Assembly: GCA_002704685.1 (NCBI GenBank)
Contig: PAHD01000007.1
Span: 118,056 to 146,890 of the forward strand
From: Fidelibacterota bacterium
GTDB lineage: Bacteria; Fidelibacterota; Marinisomatia; SCGC-AAA003-L08; D37C17
Direction of reading: 5' to 3'
Length of the DNA stretch: 28,835 nucleotides
Below the pieces are notes generated by a model, which saw only the letters and a program-made list of their open reading frames with translations, made no database searches and was not told the DNA's origin. The number at the start of each line of letters is the position of its first letter. Position 1 is the first letter of the stretch. Of the stretch, positions 17,395 to 27,200 are shown piece by piece. The translations under genes were made by a program, and so were the position numbers.

Positions 17395-17563
17395 CAAGAT
17401 TATAGTACTGCCAATATGTTATCTATTAAAAAAAAATTCAAATCTAGTAACCTATTAACAATAAACTATAAACATACTCCTTTTTAAATACTTTTCTAAT
17501 TTATACAAATCTAACTATATATACAAACTCTATTATTTATAATGATCAAGTGATTAAATGTTC
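17395..17563. other. AT-rich intergenic region, probable promoter zone
   Basis: The 169 bp between mlaD and the hairpin contain no reading frame of note, no tRNA and no repeat. On the minus strand there is a TATAAT at 17399-17404 with no convincing -35. There are also two TAGATTTG strings that match the Bacteroidota-type TAnnTTTG -7 element, without a clear TTG -33 partner. A promoter for the PorV-like operon is expected here, but I cannot place it with confidence. Confidence 0.35.
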
Positions 17564-18475
17564 CTATTTCTTTTTTGCTTCGAACCAGGCCCTTAAATAC
17601 TTTGTTGGATTTTCTTTAACATCTTCCAATAATAATCGTGCATCTAAAACTAGACCATTAACATTTTTGTACAACTCATCATCATTTAACATTAACGATA
17701 AAGTACCATCTCCATTGTTAAGATTTTTTACAATAACATTTATATCCAATAATATATCATCAATTTCTGATGAAACTGAGGGCATTTTTTCCATAAATAA
17801 ATTAAAATTATCAATAGAACTAATTAGTTTATTTTTTTCATCATATAATAAACTATTAAGGTTTTCTGAAATTTGTTCAATATTTGAAATAAAATTACTT
17901 AGATTATTTTTATCATTATCTGAAATCATATTTTTATTATTTGATATAAACTCTTCTAATTGTTTAGTTGCAGATTCAATATTCGAAATAGTATTAACTA
18001 TTTGATTTTTTTGCTCATTACCAAAAGTTTGATTTAATCTACTTGCTACATCTCCAATGTCTTTAGTAAGTGAAGCAACCTCTGCATTCTTACCAGCTAT
18101 AGTTTCATTATCTAAAATAAATTTATCAATATCTTTTCCTGGATATATTGAAATGAATTTACTTCCCATTATATCAGTTTGAGTGATTTCTATTTTTGAA
18201 TCAATAGGAATTTTAAATGCAAAATTATTATCAATAGTTAATTCTACTGCTATTTTTTCTCCAATAATTTTTGTTCCAGTAACTCTACCAATTCTCTTTC
18301 CTAACATTCTAACATCATCACTTATATCAAGGCCTTGCAAGTCATTAAAAACAACATTAAAAGAGAAGTTTGACTTCTGAAAAGACTCATCTTGTAAAAA
18401 TTTTATTCCATAGAAAAAAACTAATACTGATAGAAATACGACTATTCCAATTATACTTAATTTATTATATTTCAT
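17564..18475 (-). CDS. mlaD: MlaD-like MCE-domain protein (lipid transport)
   Basis: MlaD-type proteins form a periplasmic hexameric ring on the MlaFE transporter that passes lipids between the inner and outer membranes. The 303-residue protein has one N-terminal helix (about residues 7-27) and a single MCE domain (about 37-116). This includes FNDLQGLDISDDVRMLGKRIGRV (canonical 'GL..G..V...G..vG.V') and TDIMGSKFISIYPG. The remaining 180 residues are long helices with many Asn, Ile and Leu, which should form the coiled tunnel extension seen in longer MCE proteins. It starts four nt after mlaF. It closes an E-F-D gene order; mlaB and mlaC are absent from the window. Confidence 0.92.
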   Translation of the reverse strand: MKYNKLSIIGIVVFLSVLVFFYGIKFLQDESFQKSNFSFNVVFNDLQGLDISDDVRMLGKRIGRVTGTKIIGEKIAVELTIDNNFAFKIPIDSKIEITQTDIMGSKFISIYPGKDIDKFILDNETIAGKNAEVASLTKDIGDVASRLNQTFGNEQKNQIVNTISNIESATKQLEEFISNNKNMISDNDKNNLSNFISNIEQISENLNSLLYDEKNKLISSIDNFNLFMEKMPSVSSEIDDILLDINVIVKNLNNGDGTLSLMLNDDELYKNVNGLVLDARLLLEDVKENPTKYLRAWFEAKKK

Positions 18476-18479
18476 AATA

Positions 18480-19205
18480 TCACTCTTTACCTAATATAAA
18501 TGATTTTATATATTTATCTTTAGAAGAATTTAATTCTTTAGGTGTACCATCAAAAACAATTTTACTTTTATTTAACATAATTACTCTAGAGGCAAATTCA
18601 TTTACAATTTTTAATTCGTGAGTTACAACTATAGAAGTTATTTTTTTATTTTGTTTTATTGAATTCATTAAACTAATTATTTTACCTGTATTGATTGGAT
18701 CTAAACCTGTGGTTGGTTCATCATAAAGAATATATTTAGGTTTAATAGAAATAGCTCTAGAAATCCCAACTCTTTTTTTCATTCCTCCTGATAAATCACT
18801 TGGAAATAAATGTTCTATATTTGACAAATTAACTTCATTTAATGATTCTGTGACTCGCTTATTTTTTTCAAGCATATTTAGTTTAGTATTATTATCAAGA
18901 GATATCAAAATATTATCTTTTATTGATAATGAATCAAATAAAGCACCAAATTGAAAAACCATTGACATATTTTTTCTAACTGACTGAAGATCACTAAATG
19001 AAAGCTTATTAATTATTTTTCCATCAACAACTACATCTCCATTATCAGGTATAATTAAACCATTAAAATGTTTTAGTAAAACACTTTTTCCTTCACCACT
19101 TTGTCCGATTATTACAACAGACTCTCCAGATTTAATTTTAAATGATATATTATTTAATATATTTTTAGATGAAAATGATTTTGAAATATTTTTAAATTCT
19201 ATCAT
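18480..19205 (-). CDS. mlaF: MlaF-like ABC transporter ATP-binding protein
   Basis: MlaF is the ATPase of the Mla/MCE lipid transporter. I choose the ATG at 19205 (241 residues, MIEFKNISKSF), because it forms an ATGA overlap with mlaE and matches the family N-terminus. A longer in-frame start at 19253 would add 16 unrelated residues that overlap mlaE. Motifs are Walker A GQSGEGKSVLL (about residues 33-43), the Q-loop in MSMVFQFGALFDSL (typical of MlaF, 'fQ.gALFdSltv'), the signature LSGGMKKRVGISRAI (about 136-150, the MlaF-type 'SGGM.kRv'), Walker B YILYDEPTTGLDPI and H-loop VVTHEL. These patterns distinguish MlaF from general ABC ATPases. Confidence 0.93.
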   Translation of the reverse strand: MIEFKNISKSFSSKNILNNISFKIKSGESVVIIGQSGEGKSVLLKHFNGLIIPDNGDVVVDGKIINKLSFSDLQSVRKNMSMVFQFGALFDSLSIKDNILISLDNNTKLNMLEKNKRVTESLNEVNLSNIEHLFPSDLSGGMKKRVGISRAISIKPKYILYDEPTTGLDPINTGKIISLMNSIKQNKKITSIVVTHELKIVNEFASRVIMLNKSKIVFDGTPKELNSSKDKYIKSFILGKE

Positions 19206-19975
19206 AGTAATAATGCAGCTAATATATAATCTAATAACATTATTGCTACACAAGAAACTACAACACTAGATGTTGTAGATTTACCTACTCCAGCAGCACC
19301 ACCTTTAGTATAGTATCCATAAAAACAAGAAATAGAAGTAATAGCTATCCCAAAAGATAAACCTTTAATAATACCATACCATGCATCCCATGGTTTAAAC
19401 CAAGTCTTAAAACCTTTCATGAATTGATAAGTATCAATATCTAATGAAAAAGCTGCAGCAAAAACGCCTCCAGAAATGCCAAAAACATCTGCAATGATTA
19501 TTAAAACAGGAAACATAATAATTCCGGCAAAAACTCTAGGGAATACTAAATAAGCAATTGGATCAAGAGATATAGATTCTAAGGCATCAATTTGTTCTGT
19601 TACACGCATTGTTCCTAGTTCAGCTGCTATTGTCGCTCCAATTCTTCCAGCTAAAACTAGCGACGTAATAACTGGAGCAAGCTCTAACAACATTGTCTCA
19701 CCTACTAAGCTTCCAATAATCCATTTGGGTGTTAATGTTGACTCCATCTGGTAAGATGCTTGAACTGATGAGACCATACCAGTAAAAAAACTTGTTATAA
19801 TAACAATTGGAATTGAATTTGTTCCTATGATAATCATTTGATCGATTGAATTAGACAAATATACTGACCAAGAATTATATGATCTAAAAACATTTACTAT
19901 TAACATAATAAATCTTCCAAATTCCTCAAAAATGGATAGTATCTTTTTAAATGGATATTTAATAAATGAATTCAT
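19202..19975 (-). CDS. mlaE: MlaE-like ABC transporter permease (DUF140/MlaE family)
   Basis: MlaE is the membrane subunit of the Mla lipid transporter. The 257-residue protein has about five hydrophobic helices. It contains the family core: FFTGMVSSVQASYQM (about residues 63-77), then SLVGETMLLELAPVITSLVLAGRIGATIAAELGTMRVTEQIDAL (about 88-131), with the diagnostic GR-GA-AELGTM-V-EQIDAL string. LVFPRVFAG and GAAGVGKSTTSSVV near the C-terminus are also typical. It is the first gene of mlaE-mlaF-mlaD and follows glyA after a 42-bp gap in which I see no terminator. Confidence 0.94.
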   Translation of the reverse strand: MNSFIKYPFKKILSIFEEFGRFIMLIVNVFRSYNSWSVYLSNSIDQMIIIGTNSIPIVIITSFFTGMVSSVQASYQMESTLTPKWIIGSLVGETMLLELAPVITSLVLAGRIGATIAAELGTMRVTEQIDALESISLDPIAYLVFPRVFAGIIMFPVLIIIADVFGISGGVFAAAFSLDIDTYQFMKGFKTWFKPWDAWYGIIKGLSFGIAITSISCFYGYYTKGGAAGVGKSTTSSVVVSCVAIMLLDYILAALLL

Positions 19976-20017
19976 ACTATATAATAGTTTAAATATAAAT
20001 TAGAACGAAAAGAAATC

Positions 20018-21262
20018 TTAAATAGAGGAATACAAAGAGAAAGAACTGCATAATTCTTTTACTGATGATTTTATCTTTTTGATATTTTGTTCATCATTGA
20101 TATTTGATAAAATAGAATCAATAAAATTAGCAATTTTTTTCATCTCTTCAACACCCATACCTCTTGTTGTTACAGCTGGGGTTCCAATTCTAATTCCACT
20201 TGTTACTAATGGAGATTTCTCATCAAAAGGTACCATATTCTTATTTGCTGTTATCCCCGCTTCTTCAAGTTTTTTTTCTGCTAATTTTCCTGTGATATTC
20301 TTATTTGACAAATCAATTAAAACTAAATGAGTATCTGTCCCACCAGAAACTAAATCATATCCTTTTATTTTCATTTCTTCAGCTAAAAATTTAGAATTTT
20401 TAACAATATTTTCACAGTATGTTTTGAATGTTGGTTCTAGAGCTTCCTTAAACGCTATTGCTTTTCCAGCTATTGAATGCATTAGAGGACCACCTTGAAT
20501 TCCAGGCATAACAGATTTATCAAGAAGTTCTGAAATCATTTTTATTCTTCCAGATTTTGGAGCAGTAATTCCCCATGTATTTTGGAAATCTTCACCTGCC
20601 ATAATTATACCACCTCTTGGACCACGCAATGTTTTGTGTGTTGTTGATGTTGCAACATGACAAAACGGCCATGGAGAGGGGTGAACTCCAGAAGCAATTA
20701 AGCCAGAAGGGTGAGCAATATCAGCCATAAGATATGCACCTACTGTATCTGCTATTTCTCTAAATTTTTCAAATTCAACATATCTTGGATAGGCACTACC
20801 TCCACAAATTATTAGTTTAGGATTATGTTCTTTTGCAATTTTTAATACATTATCAAAATTTACTCTACCTGTATTTTTATCTAATCCATAAGATACAAAA
20901 TTGTAAAATTGCCCAGAAAAATTAACCTTACTTCCATGGGTTAAATGACCACCATGTGCTAAGTCTAAACCTAAAACTTTATCCCCAGGATTCAGCATAG
21001 TTAAATAAACTGCCATATTTGCTTGTGAACCTGAATGAGGCTGCACATTTGCATATTTACAATCAAACAACTTTCTTAATCGATCTCTAGCAATATTTTC
21101 TACTTTATCAACTACCTCACATCCTCCATAATATCTTTGACCAGGATAACCTTCAGCATATTTATTTGTTAAAATACTACCCACAATATTTAGAACATTT
21201 TCACTGGTAAAGTTTTCAGATGCAATAAGCTCTAAAGTATTTTTTTCTCTACTTAACTCCAA
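20018..21262 (-). CDS. glyA: Serine hydroxymethyltransferase
   Basis: GlyA is a PLP enzyme converting serine and tetrahydrofolate to glycine and methylenetetrahydrofolate. Core motifs are LELIASENFTS, NKYAEGYPGQRYYGG, YANVQPHSGSQAN, DIAHPSGLIA, the PLP-lysine segment STTHKTLRGPRGG, and the C-terminal SGIRIGTPAVTTRG. The listed start is the most upstream canonical initiator in frame, a TTG at 21262 (414 residues). However, the frame stays open to a stop at 21329-21331, and about 14-16 upstream codons align well with the normal GlyA N-terminus (NIKKYDLELYECLE versus E. coli [14 protein letters not shown]). The true start is therefore probably upstream, at a non-standard codon near 21299-21310. 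It follows rpiB and precedes mlaE. Confidence 0.94.
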   Translation of the reverse strand: MELSREKNTLELIASENFTSENVLNIVGSILTNKYAEGYPGQRYYGGCEVVDKVENIARDRLRKLFDCKYANVQPHSGSQANMAVYLTMLNPGDKVLGLDLAHGGHLTHGSKVNFSGQFYNFVSYGLDKNTGRVNFDNVLKIAKEHNPKLIICGGSAYPRYVEFEKFREIADTVGAYLMADIAHPSGLIASGVHPSPWPFCHVATSTTHKTLRGPRGGIIMAGEDFQNTWGITAPKSGRIKMISELLDKSVMPGIQGGPLMHSIAGKAIAFKEALEPTFKTYCENIVKNSKFLAEEMKIKGYDLVSGGTDTHLVLIDLSNKNITGKLAEKKLEEAGITANKNMVPFDEKSPLVTSGIRIGTPAVTTRGMGVEEMKKIANFIDSILSNINDEQNIKKIKSSVKELCSSFSLYSSI

Positions 21263-21312
21263 TTCTAAACATTCATATAATTCTAAATCATATTTTTTAA
21301 TATTATTTATAT

Positions 21313-21747
21313 TTATATCTCTATTAATTTAATTCTTTTCAAATGACGACCACCTTCAAATTTTGTTTTAAGCCAAGTTTCAACAATATTAATTATTTCT
21401 GTGTATTCTGTCATTCTTGCTCCTAAAGCAAGAATGTTTGCATCATTATGTTTCCTGCTCATTTCAGCATGAGCTTGTGAAGTACATAGCGCTGCTCTTG
21501 CCCCTTTGACTTTATTAGCTGCAATAGAAATACCTATACCGCTACCACAAATTACAATTCCCTTATCAACAGTATTATTTGAGACTAATAATCCTACTTT
21601 ATGGCCATATGATGGATAGTCTACAGAATCTAGAGAGTTAGTACCTACATCCACTAGATTATATCCTTTTTCAACTAAATATAATTTTAATTTTTCTTTT
21701 TCATTAAATGCTGCATGATCACAACCTATAGCAATTTTTTCATTCAT
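21313..21747 (-). CDS. rpiB: Ribose 5-phosphate isomerase B
   Basis: RpiB interconverts ribose 5-phosphate and ribulose 5-phosphate in the pentose phosphate pathway. The 144-residue protein is of typical length. It shows IAIGCDHAAF (residues 5-14), DVGTNSLDSVDYPSYGHKV (about 33-51), the active-site loop GIVICGSGIGISIAANKVKGARAALC (about 63-88, with the catalytic Cys) and SRKHNDANILALGARM (about 97-112). It ends EGGRHLKRI, a conserved RpiB tail. It starts five nt after the TPR gene. Its stop at 21313-21315 lies inside the probable 5' end of glyA, which would couple the two if glyA starts upstream as proposed. Confidence 0.95.
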   Translation of the reverse strand: MNEKIAIGCDHAAFNEKEKLKLYLVEKGYNLVDVGTNSLDSVDYPSYGHKVGLLVSNNTVDKGIVICGSGIGISIAANKVKGARAALCTSQAHAEMSRKHNDANILALGARMTEYTEIINIVETWLKTKFEGGRHLKRIKLIEI

Positions 21748-21752
21748 ATAAT

Positions 21753-22997
21753 TTACCTTTTTGAGCTAACTGTTCTACTTAACCACTTGTAACAATCAGA
21801 ACCCTTTAAATTTGAACAATCATTACTAGATGGAGACAATTCATTAAATTTTTCAGCATTTAAAAACCAGTCACCTTTTGTTGTAACAAAATCCTCAAGC
21901 TGATCTTTATAAACTTTAGCATTTAGATACCCGCTCTCATACGAAGTATTATAATCTTCCCAGGCTAAATCATAAACTAACCTATCGCAAAAATCAATTT
22001 CATCATTAATATTATACTCAACTAATGCAACTAATAGCTCAGCTCTTTGAAAATAAGATTTTCCTGGAGATGTTTTTAATGCAATAGCTTTATTAACCCA
22101 GTTGTATCCTTTTTTAAACTCACCTATTGCAATACATACATCTGCTATATCTAAAAATGTATTAATATTTTTATTATCAATATCACCTAACTTTTCTAAA
22201 TATTGTAAAGCCATTGATTCTTGGTAAGAATTTATGTATGCATTTGATATAACTTTTAATAATCTTTTATCATTTGAATTATAAACCAATAATTCTTTAC
22301 AAACATCAATAGCTAAATCATTTTCGTTTTTTTCAATTAATCCTTCAGCATAATCCAGACCATACTGTAAATTACTTTTATCATTACTCCATCTTTCTTT
22401 ATCAATCTCAACTTCATCTTTACCTAATTTACCATAGGCTATTTTTTTTTCTGATAAAGCTTTTTTATTTTCGGTATCTATCGATAACCAAACTTCTAAA
22501 ATTCTAAGTTGTTCTTCATACATTTCATTTTTTTTATAAGTTTCATTCATACGCTCTAAAGCTCTAACATTCTTTGGATTAATTTCTAATAAACGTTCAA
22601 TGTAATAAAGTTGTTCCTGCATATTATTTAATTTTCCTGCATTCCATGCAGCGTACTCTAAAAGGACTTCATCATTTGGATTTTTTTTAAGACCTTTACC
22701 AAATGCCCATGATGCACTATCAAGAAGACCTAATTCAACAAAAGATCTTCCTAAATATCTATACATTTTTTTATCGTTTTCTATTTCACAGCCACAATAG
22801 ATAGCAGTTTTATACTGATCTACACAACCTCTATAATCTTTACCCTTCCAATTAGTAGATGCAAAACTTAAAAAAAGACTACAATCTGTCTCACCATCAA
22901 AATCCATATCACATTGTGGCTCAAAAACCTCTTCATAATCTTCATATGTAAAACTAAAATTAAATATTAAAAAATATAGTAAGAAATACTTATACAT
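21753..22997 (-). CDS. Secreted TPR-repeat protein
   Basis: This 414-residue protein has a signal peptide (residues 1-17, YFLLYFLIFNFSFT) and an acidic region with paired Cys (FEPQCDMDFDGETDCS, CGCEIE). It then consists of at least six tetratricopeptide-like helical pairs between about residues 45 and 315 (for example 'MYRYLGRSFVELGLLDSASWAFGKGL', 'LYYIERLLEINPKNVRALERM', 'LDIADVCIAIGEFKKGYNWVNKAI'). The C-terminal part has two more Cys (DCSNLKGSDCYKW). A periplasmic or outer-membrane-associated protein-interaction role is likely; the exact function is unknown. Its ATG directly abuts the stop of the upstream barrel protein, suggesting the two work together. Confidence 0.8.
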   Translation of the reverse strand: MYKYFLLYFLIFNFSFTYEDYEEVFEPQCDMDFDGETDCSLFLSFASTNWKGKDYRGCVDQYKTAIYCGCEIENDKKMYRYLGRSFVELGLLDSASWAFGKGLKKNPNDEVLLEYAAWNAGKLNNMQEQLYYIERLLEINPKNVRALERMNETYKKNEMYEEQLRILEVWLSIDTENKKALSEKKIAYGKLGKDEVEIDKERWSNDKSNLQYGLDYAEGLIEKNENDLAIDVCKELLVYNSNDKRLLKVISNAYINSYQESMALQYLEKLGDIDNKNINTFLDIADVCIAIGEFKKGYNWVNKAIALKTSPGKSYFQRAELLVALVEYNINDEIDFCDRLVYDLAWEDYNTSYESGYLNAKVYKDQLEDFVTTKGDWFLNAEKFNELSPSSNDCSNLKGSDCYKWLSRTVSSKR

Positions 22998-24227
22998 TTA
23001 TTTTTTCCTTTCGTTAACAAACCATTTTTCACCACTTATTAAAGATAAAACAATTTGATAATAATCTTCATCATTATAAATATCATTTGAAAAACTCTTT
23101 TTACCAAATTTAAAAGATACATCTAAAAAGTTTTTAGTCTTAAAATAATTTATTCCATAACCTAAAGTAAAACCTTTATCTGATATACTGTACCCAGTTA
23201 AATCATATTTTTTATCAAAAAAACCAAATTTAAATATAGATTTATTGATTTCTGAGTTTGACTTTTTATAATCTACAAAATATGCTCCAAGATGATTTGA
23301 TTTAATATTATCAATATTATTATTCAAAATATTCAAAAAATCGTAAGCATTAAATGAATTGTAATAATGATTTTCAAATACTACACCTATATTATTATTT
23401 ATCTCATATTTTAAACCAAAATCTCTTTCAAATAAATTGTTATTTACTAAATATTCTTCAGTATTCAGGCTTCCTAAAGTATCAAAAAATGGAGTAAAAC
23501 TTATCTCTAATGGACTTGTATAACTATATGAAAAAACAAATTCATATTTTTTAAAATTATATCTTAACTCTAAATTATATTTTTGAGATGAGTATTCTTG
23601 ATTATTTGAGAATGATTCAGTATTATTAAAATTGTATGATATATTTTCATTACTATCAAAACTGATATTATATAAGTTTAAAAGGTATTCATACTCACTT
23701 GTTCCAAACAGTTTGCTCCATCTTAATCCAATTGAAAAATTATCAGTTATCAATGAAGAATAAAGTAAATAAAACTCAGAAATACCACCTTTAAATGAGT
23801 AATCCGTATTATGTGCTAGTGGATTTCCTGTTGGTGAATTTTGACTAGGAATAAAAACATAATCTAATTCAGAAATTGAAATATTGGATCTCAATAATGG
23901 ATTCATACCAAGGGAAAATGCTTTATTCATACCAACAGGAAAAGAAAATGATAACATCTTAAAATTATTTGAAACTAAATTATCATTAGATAATGAATAA
24001 TTGTGGACATCTATAGACATAATTAAATTTGAAAATGGTGATTTCCAAAATGAAGAACTGGAAGAAAAATTAGCTCTATCTGAAAAGCCACTAAAAAACT
24101 TTGAATCACCCATTCCAATTGATGAAGCATCAAATCTATTAACATAACTACCAAATCCATTCAAAGACGAAGTAGATGTTTGAGAAAAGGAAAAAGACAA
24201 TAATATTAAACAATAAATTAATTTCAT
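22998..24227 (-). CDS. Outer-membrane beta-barrel protein, PorV/FadL-like
   Basis: This 409-residue protein has a signal peptide (MKLIYCLILLSFSFS, cleaved near SQT). The opening YVNRFDASSIGMGDSKFF resembles the 'r..a.G.GgA' start of PorV, PorQ and FadL families. Alternating hydrophobic/polar strands run throughout ('MLSFSFPVGMNKAFSLGMNPL', 'YLLYSSLITDNFSIGLRWSKLFG', 'YEFVFSYSYTSPLEI', 'FTLGYGINYF', 'FLDVSFKFGKKSF'). The 'F.lG..p' and 'l....siG......g' patterns are typical of this superfamily. I cannot tell a T9SS accessory from a small-molecule porin. The stop overlaps neither neighbour, but spacing is nil to the TPR gene and the start overlaps the lipoprotein gene as ATGA. Confidence 0.8.
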   Translation of the reverse strand: MKLIYCLILLSFSFSQTSTSSLNGFGSYVNRFDASSIGMGDSKFFSGFSDRANFSSSSSFWKSPFSNLIMSIDVHNYSLSNDNLVSNNFKMLSFSFPVGMNKAFSLGMNPLLRSNISISELDYVFIPSQNSPTGNPLAHNTDYSFKGGISEFYLLYSSLITDNFSIGLRWSKLFGTSEYEYLLNLYNISFDSNENISYNFNNTESFSNNQEYSSQKYNLELRYNFKKYEFVFSYSYTSPLEISFTPFFDTLGSLNTEEYLVNNNLFERDFGLKYEINNNIGVVFENHYYNSFNAYDFLNILNNNIDNIKSNHLGAYFVDYKKSNSEINKSIFKFGFFDKKYDLTGYSISDKGFTLGYGINYFKTKNFLDVSFKFGKKSFSNDIYNDEDYYQIVLSLISGEKWFVNERKK

Positions 24228-27200
24228 TCGGAATAAAATATTTCTAACCTAGGATTATATCTTGTATCATTTTCATCATAAATAATTGATAAGTTATTAA
24301 AATTAAAATCTTCACTTGATAATGAAATCCTAATTCCATCATATACATAATCATTATTTATATATTTTTGTATTAAAGAACCTACATTAATTTTTATCGA
24401 ATCCATAGATTCAGTAACCATTTGATTACTTATATAATCAAATACTTCATAATTGCTTTGGTCTTGATTTAAAAATTCAAATAAAATTTCAGATTCATTT
24501 TTCACATTATGATTTGAATTTTCAGTTTTATCAAAATATAAAATTAGATTTGAAAATTCATTTGAAATATTTGAATTCGAATGATTATTTATAAAACTAT
24601 CTAAGGAATAATTATCACTTATAAAATCTAAAGAACTTTTAATTCCATATCCGTAGCATAAATTAATTTTTTCAGAACTATAGGTATTATTTTGATTACA
24701 TTCATTATTTTCACAAAATTCGGGTAAATTATATAAAGTTGCATCAAGGATATATTTAGATCCATTTTCTACTATTTCAGTTGATTCAGGAAATAAATTA
24801 TTATTATCATCATTAAATTCGTATGGAAAAATATATAGAGTCTGATTATCGACGACATCAATTTCAGTTGAGAAAGGTATATGCTTTAATTGAAATTGAA
24901 AAGCTTTAACCTCAAGCAAGGAATATACATTAACTTTAATTTTATATTTTTTATCAGCAATTCTTTCAATTGATGAAATCCATAGAGCCAATTGGTCATC
25001 TAATGAAAATGAGGGCTGACTAAATTCAATTAAGTTATTTGATTCAGGATTGTATTCACTAGATTCTATCGAAAGGCTGTACAAATTTGAACCAAGTGTT
25101 AAATTTGCTAAGTTAGCATAATAATTAGTTTCTTCAGTATTTTCAGTATGATCAAATCCATAATCATACCACTTTTCACCCTCGTCATAAGAAGACCAAA
25201 CACTATCTTCATTTCCATCAGTCCAATCTAATAATCCATTATTCTCAGTTCCAGAAGGATTACTGGTACTATCATAATTATCATTATTAGGGTCAATGAT
25301 ATAATTATCATTATTTAAATCTAAATTAGCATTATCGCAACTTGAGTCGTCACAACAATTTTCAGATCCTATTTCTAAAATATCAATACATTGATCAAGA
25401 CCATAATCATCAAAATTTTCTCTCAAACCATCATTAAAATAGTCGTATGTCAAATTATTTTGCTTGCCATTAGAATTAAATCCTTCTTCTTGATAAGAAA
25501 GTAATTGATCCAAACCATAATCAAAAAATGGTTCATATAAATCATAATCAATATCAAATTGATTATTTCCATTTAAATCTATGTAATCCCACTTTCTATT
25601 ATTCTCTGTTCCAGTAGGGTTACTATCAACATTATAATTATCATCGTCAACATTCAAATTATAATTTTCATATAAGTCGGGGATTCCATCAATTCCATAA
25701 TCTAAAAAATATTCATATGAATCAAATTCAATATTAAACTCTTGATTATTATCTAAATCTTCGTAATCCCATAAAAAATTACTTTCTGTTCCTTGAGGAT
25801 TAAACTCTAGATTGTAATCATCTTGATTTGGATCAATTGAATAATTATCTCCATTAGGATCATTTAAAGAGCATGTTTGACAATTTAATTCCCAATGAAG
25901 TTCACCACATATTGTTTGATTTAATTCATTTGTATAAGTATCTAATTTAACATCTTGATTATTTTGAGAAACAAAATCATTAAAAATTTCTTCATAAGTA
26001 AGGTTAAGAGCTAAATCAATAGATAGTCCATAAATATTTTCAGAATTAAAACAACCAGATTCGAAAGAATCATCAACTAAATCAAAACCTAAGTCATAAA
26101 AATTCTCACATTCTCCTTTTTCACATAAACCATCACCATCATAGCCTTCTTCTGATTGATCCCAAATATTATTATTTTCTGTTCCCTGATCGTTAAAAAG
26201 ACTATTTTCAGTATCACAAATATTATTCCCTGCTTCGTCTTGATCTTTACAAGAATCTAAACCATAATCATCAAAAGCTTCAAAAACGTCATATAAATAA
26301 TCAAATTCATTATTATTGTTTATATCTTGATAGTCCCAAGATAAATTATTTTCAAGATTTTCCCCTAAATCATAAATTGAATTATTTTGACTTCCATCTT
26401 CATCTATAACCATACAATCACCATCTGAACCACAATCATTCCAATTATCTAAATTTGGATCTAAATCTTGAAAAACAAAATTTACATTATTAAAATAAAA
26501 ATTTACCTCATCATAAGAATTTGAAATTTCATCATTCAAATCAATAATATACTCAAAGATCACATCATTAAAATTTTCTTCAATTATAGTACCAGATTCA
26601 ATATTCAAACAATCATCAATACTACAATCAAGATTATTCTCATTATCTAAATTCACTAAATTTATTATTGAAGGATCTAACCCTATAACAGTTCCAAGCA
26701 AATCAGATTCACTTGTTTCATTTGAAAAAAAATTTGAGTCCTCAAAATAATCAGATAGGACTGATTCAATTGAGAATCTATTAATATATTCTTGAGTAGA
26801 ACTATTTACTTCATATTTTATATATAGGTATGGGCTATTATAAATATTTGAATTATTGGTTGAAAATAATTCAATTACTTTTGTAGTTAAATTAGAATTA
26901 TTAAACTCTATGACAATATCAAAATCATCTGCTGATCCATTGCAAAAATCTTCAATCATCATTTCTAAAGCTAAGGATTGTTTATTGAAGCAAAAACTAC
27001 CAGTTTGTTCATTATTTGGATTATTCCAGTAACACTCATCATTTAAAACTATACATTGCTCATTCTCGAATGAACTACATAAACATTCATCATAATTTAA
27101 ATTTGTGCAATCATACTGACTGTCATTTAGGGTATATTCTGATAAAAGATATCCTCTTAAATCAATCGAAATATAATCAAAGATATTACTTATGTTTACA

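Noticed and set aside
17550..18005. 151-codon plus-strand frame over mlaD
   Set aside because: It is antisense to the coding helices of mlaD, Ser/Phe-rich by mirror composition, with no domain.
19206..19253. Longer in-frame start for mlaF
   Set aside because: The extra 16 residues do not match the family and overlap mlaE by about 50 nt; the ATG at 19205 with ATGA overlap is the better start.
25130..26410. Possible CRISPR array or DNA satellite
   Set aside because: The repeats are visible only at protein level, are unevenly spaced and lie in one long open frame; there are no identical direct repeats with regular spacers.
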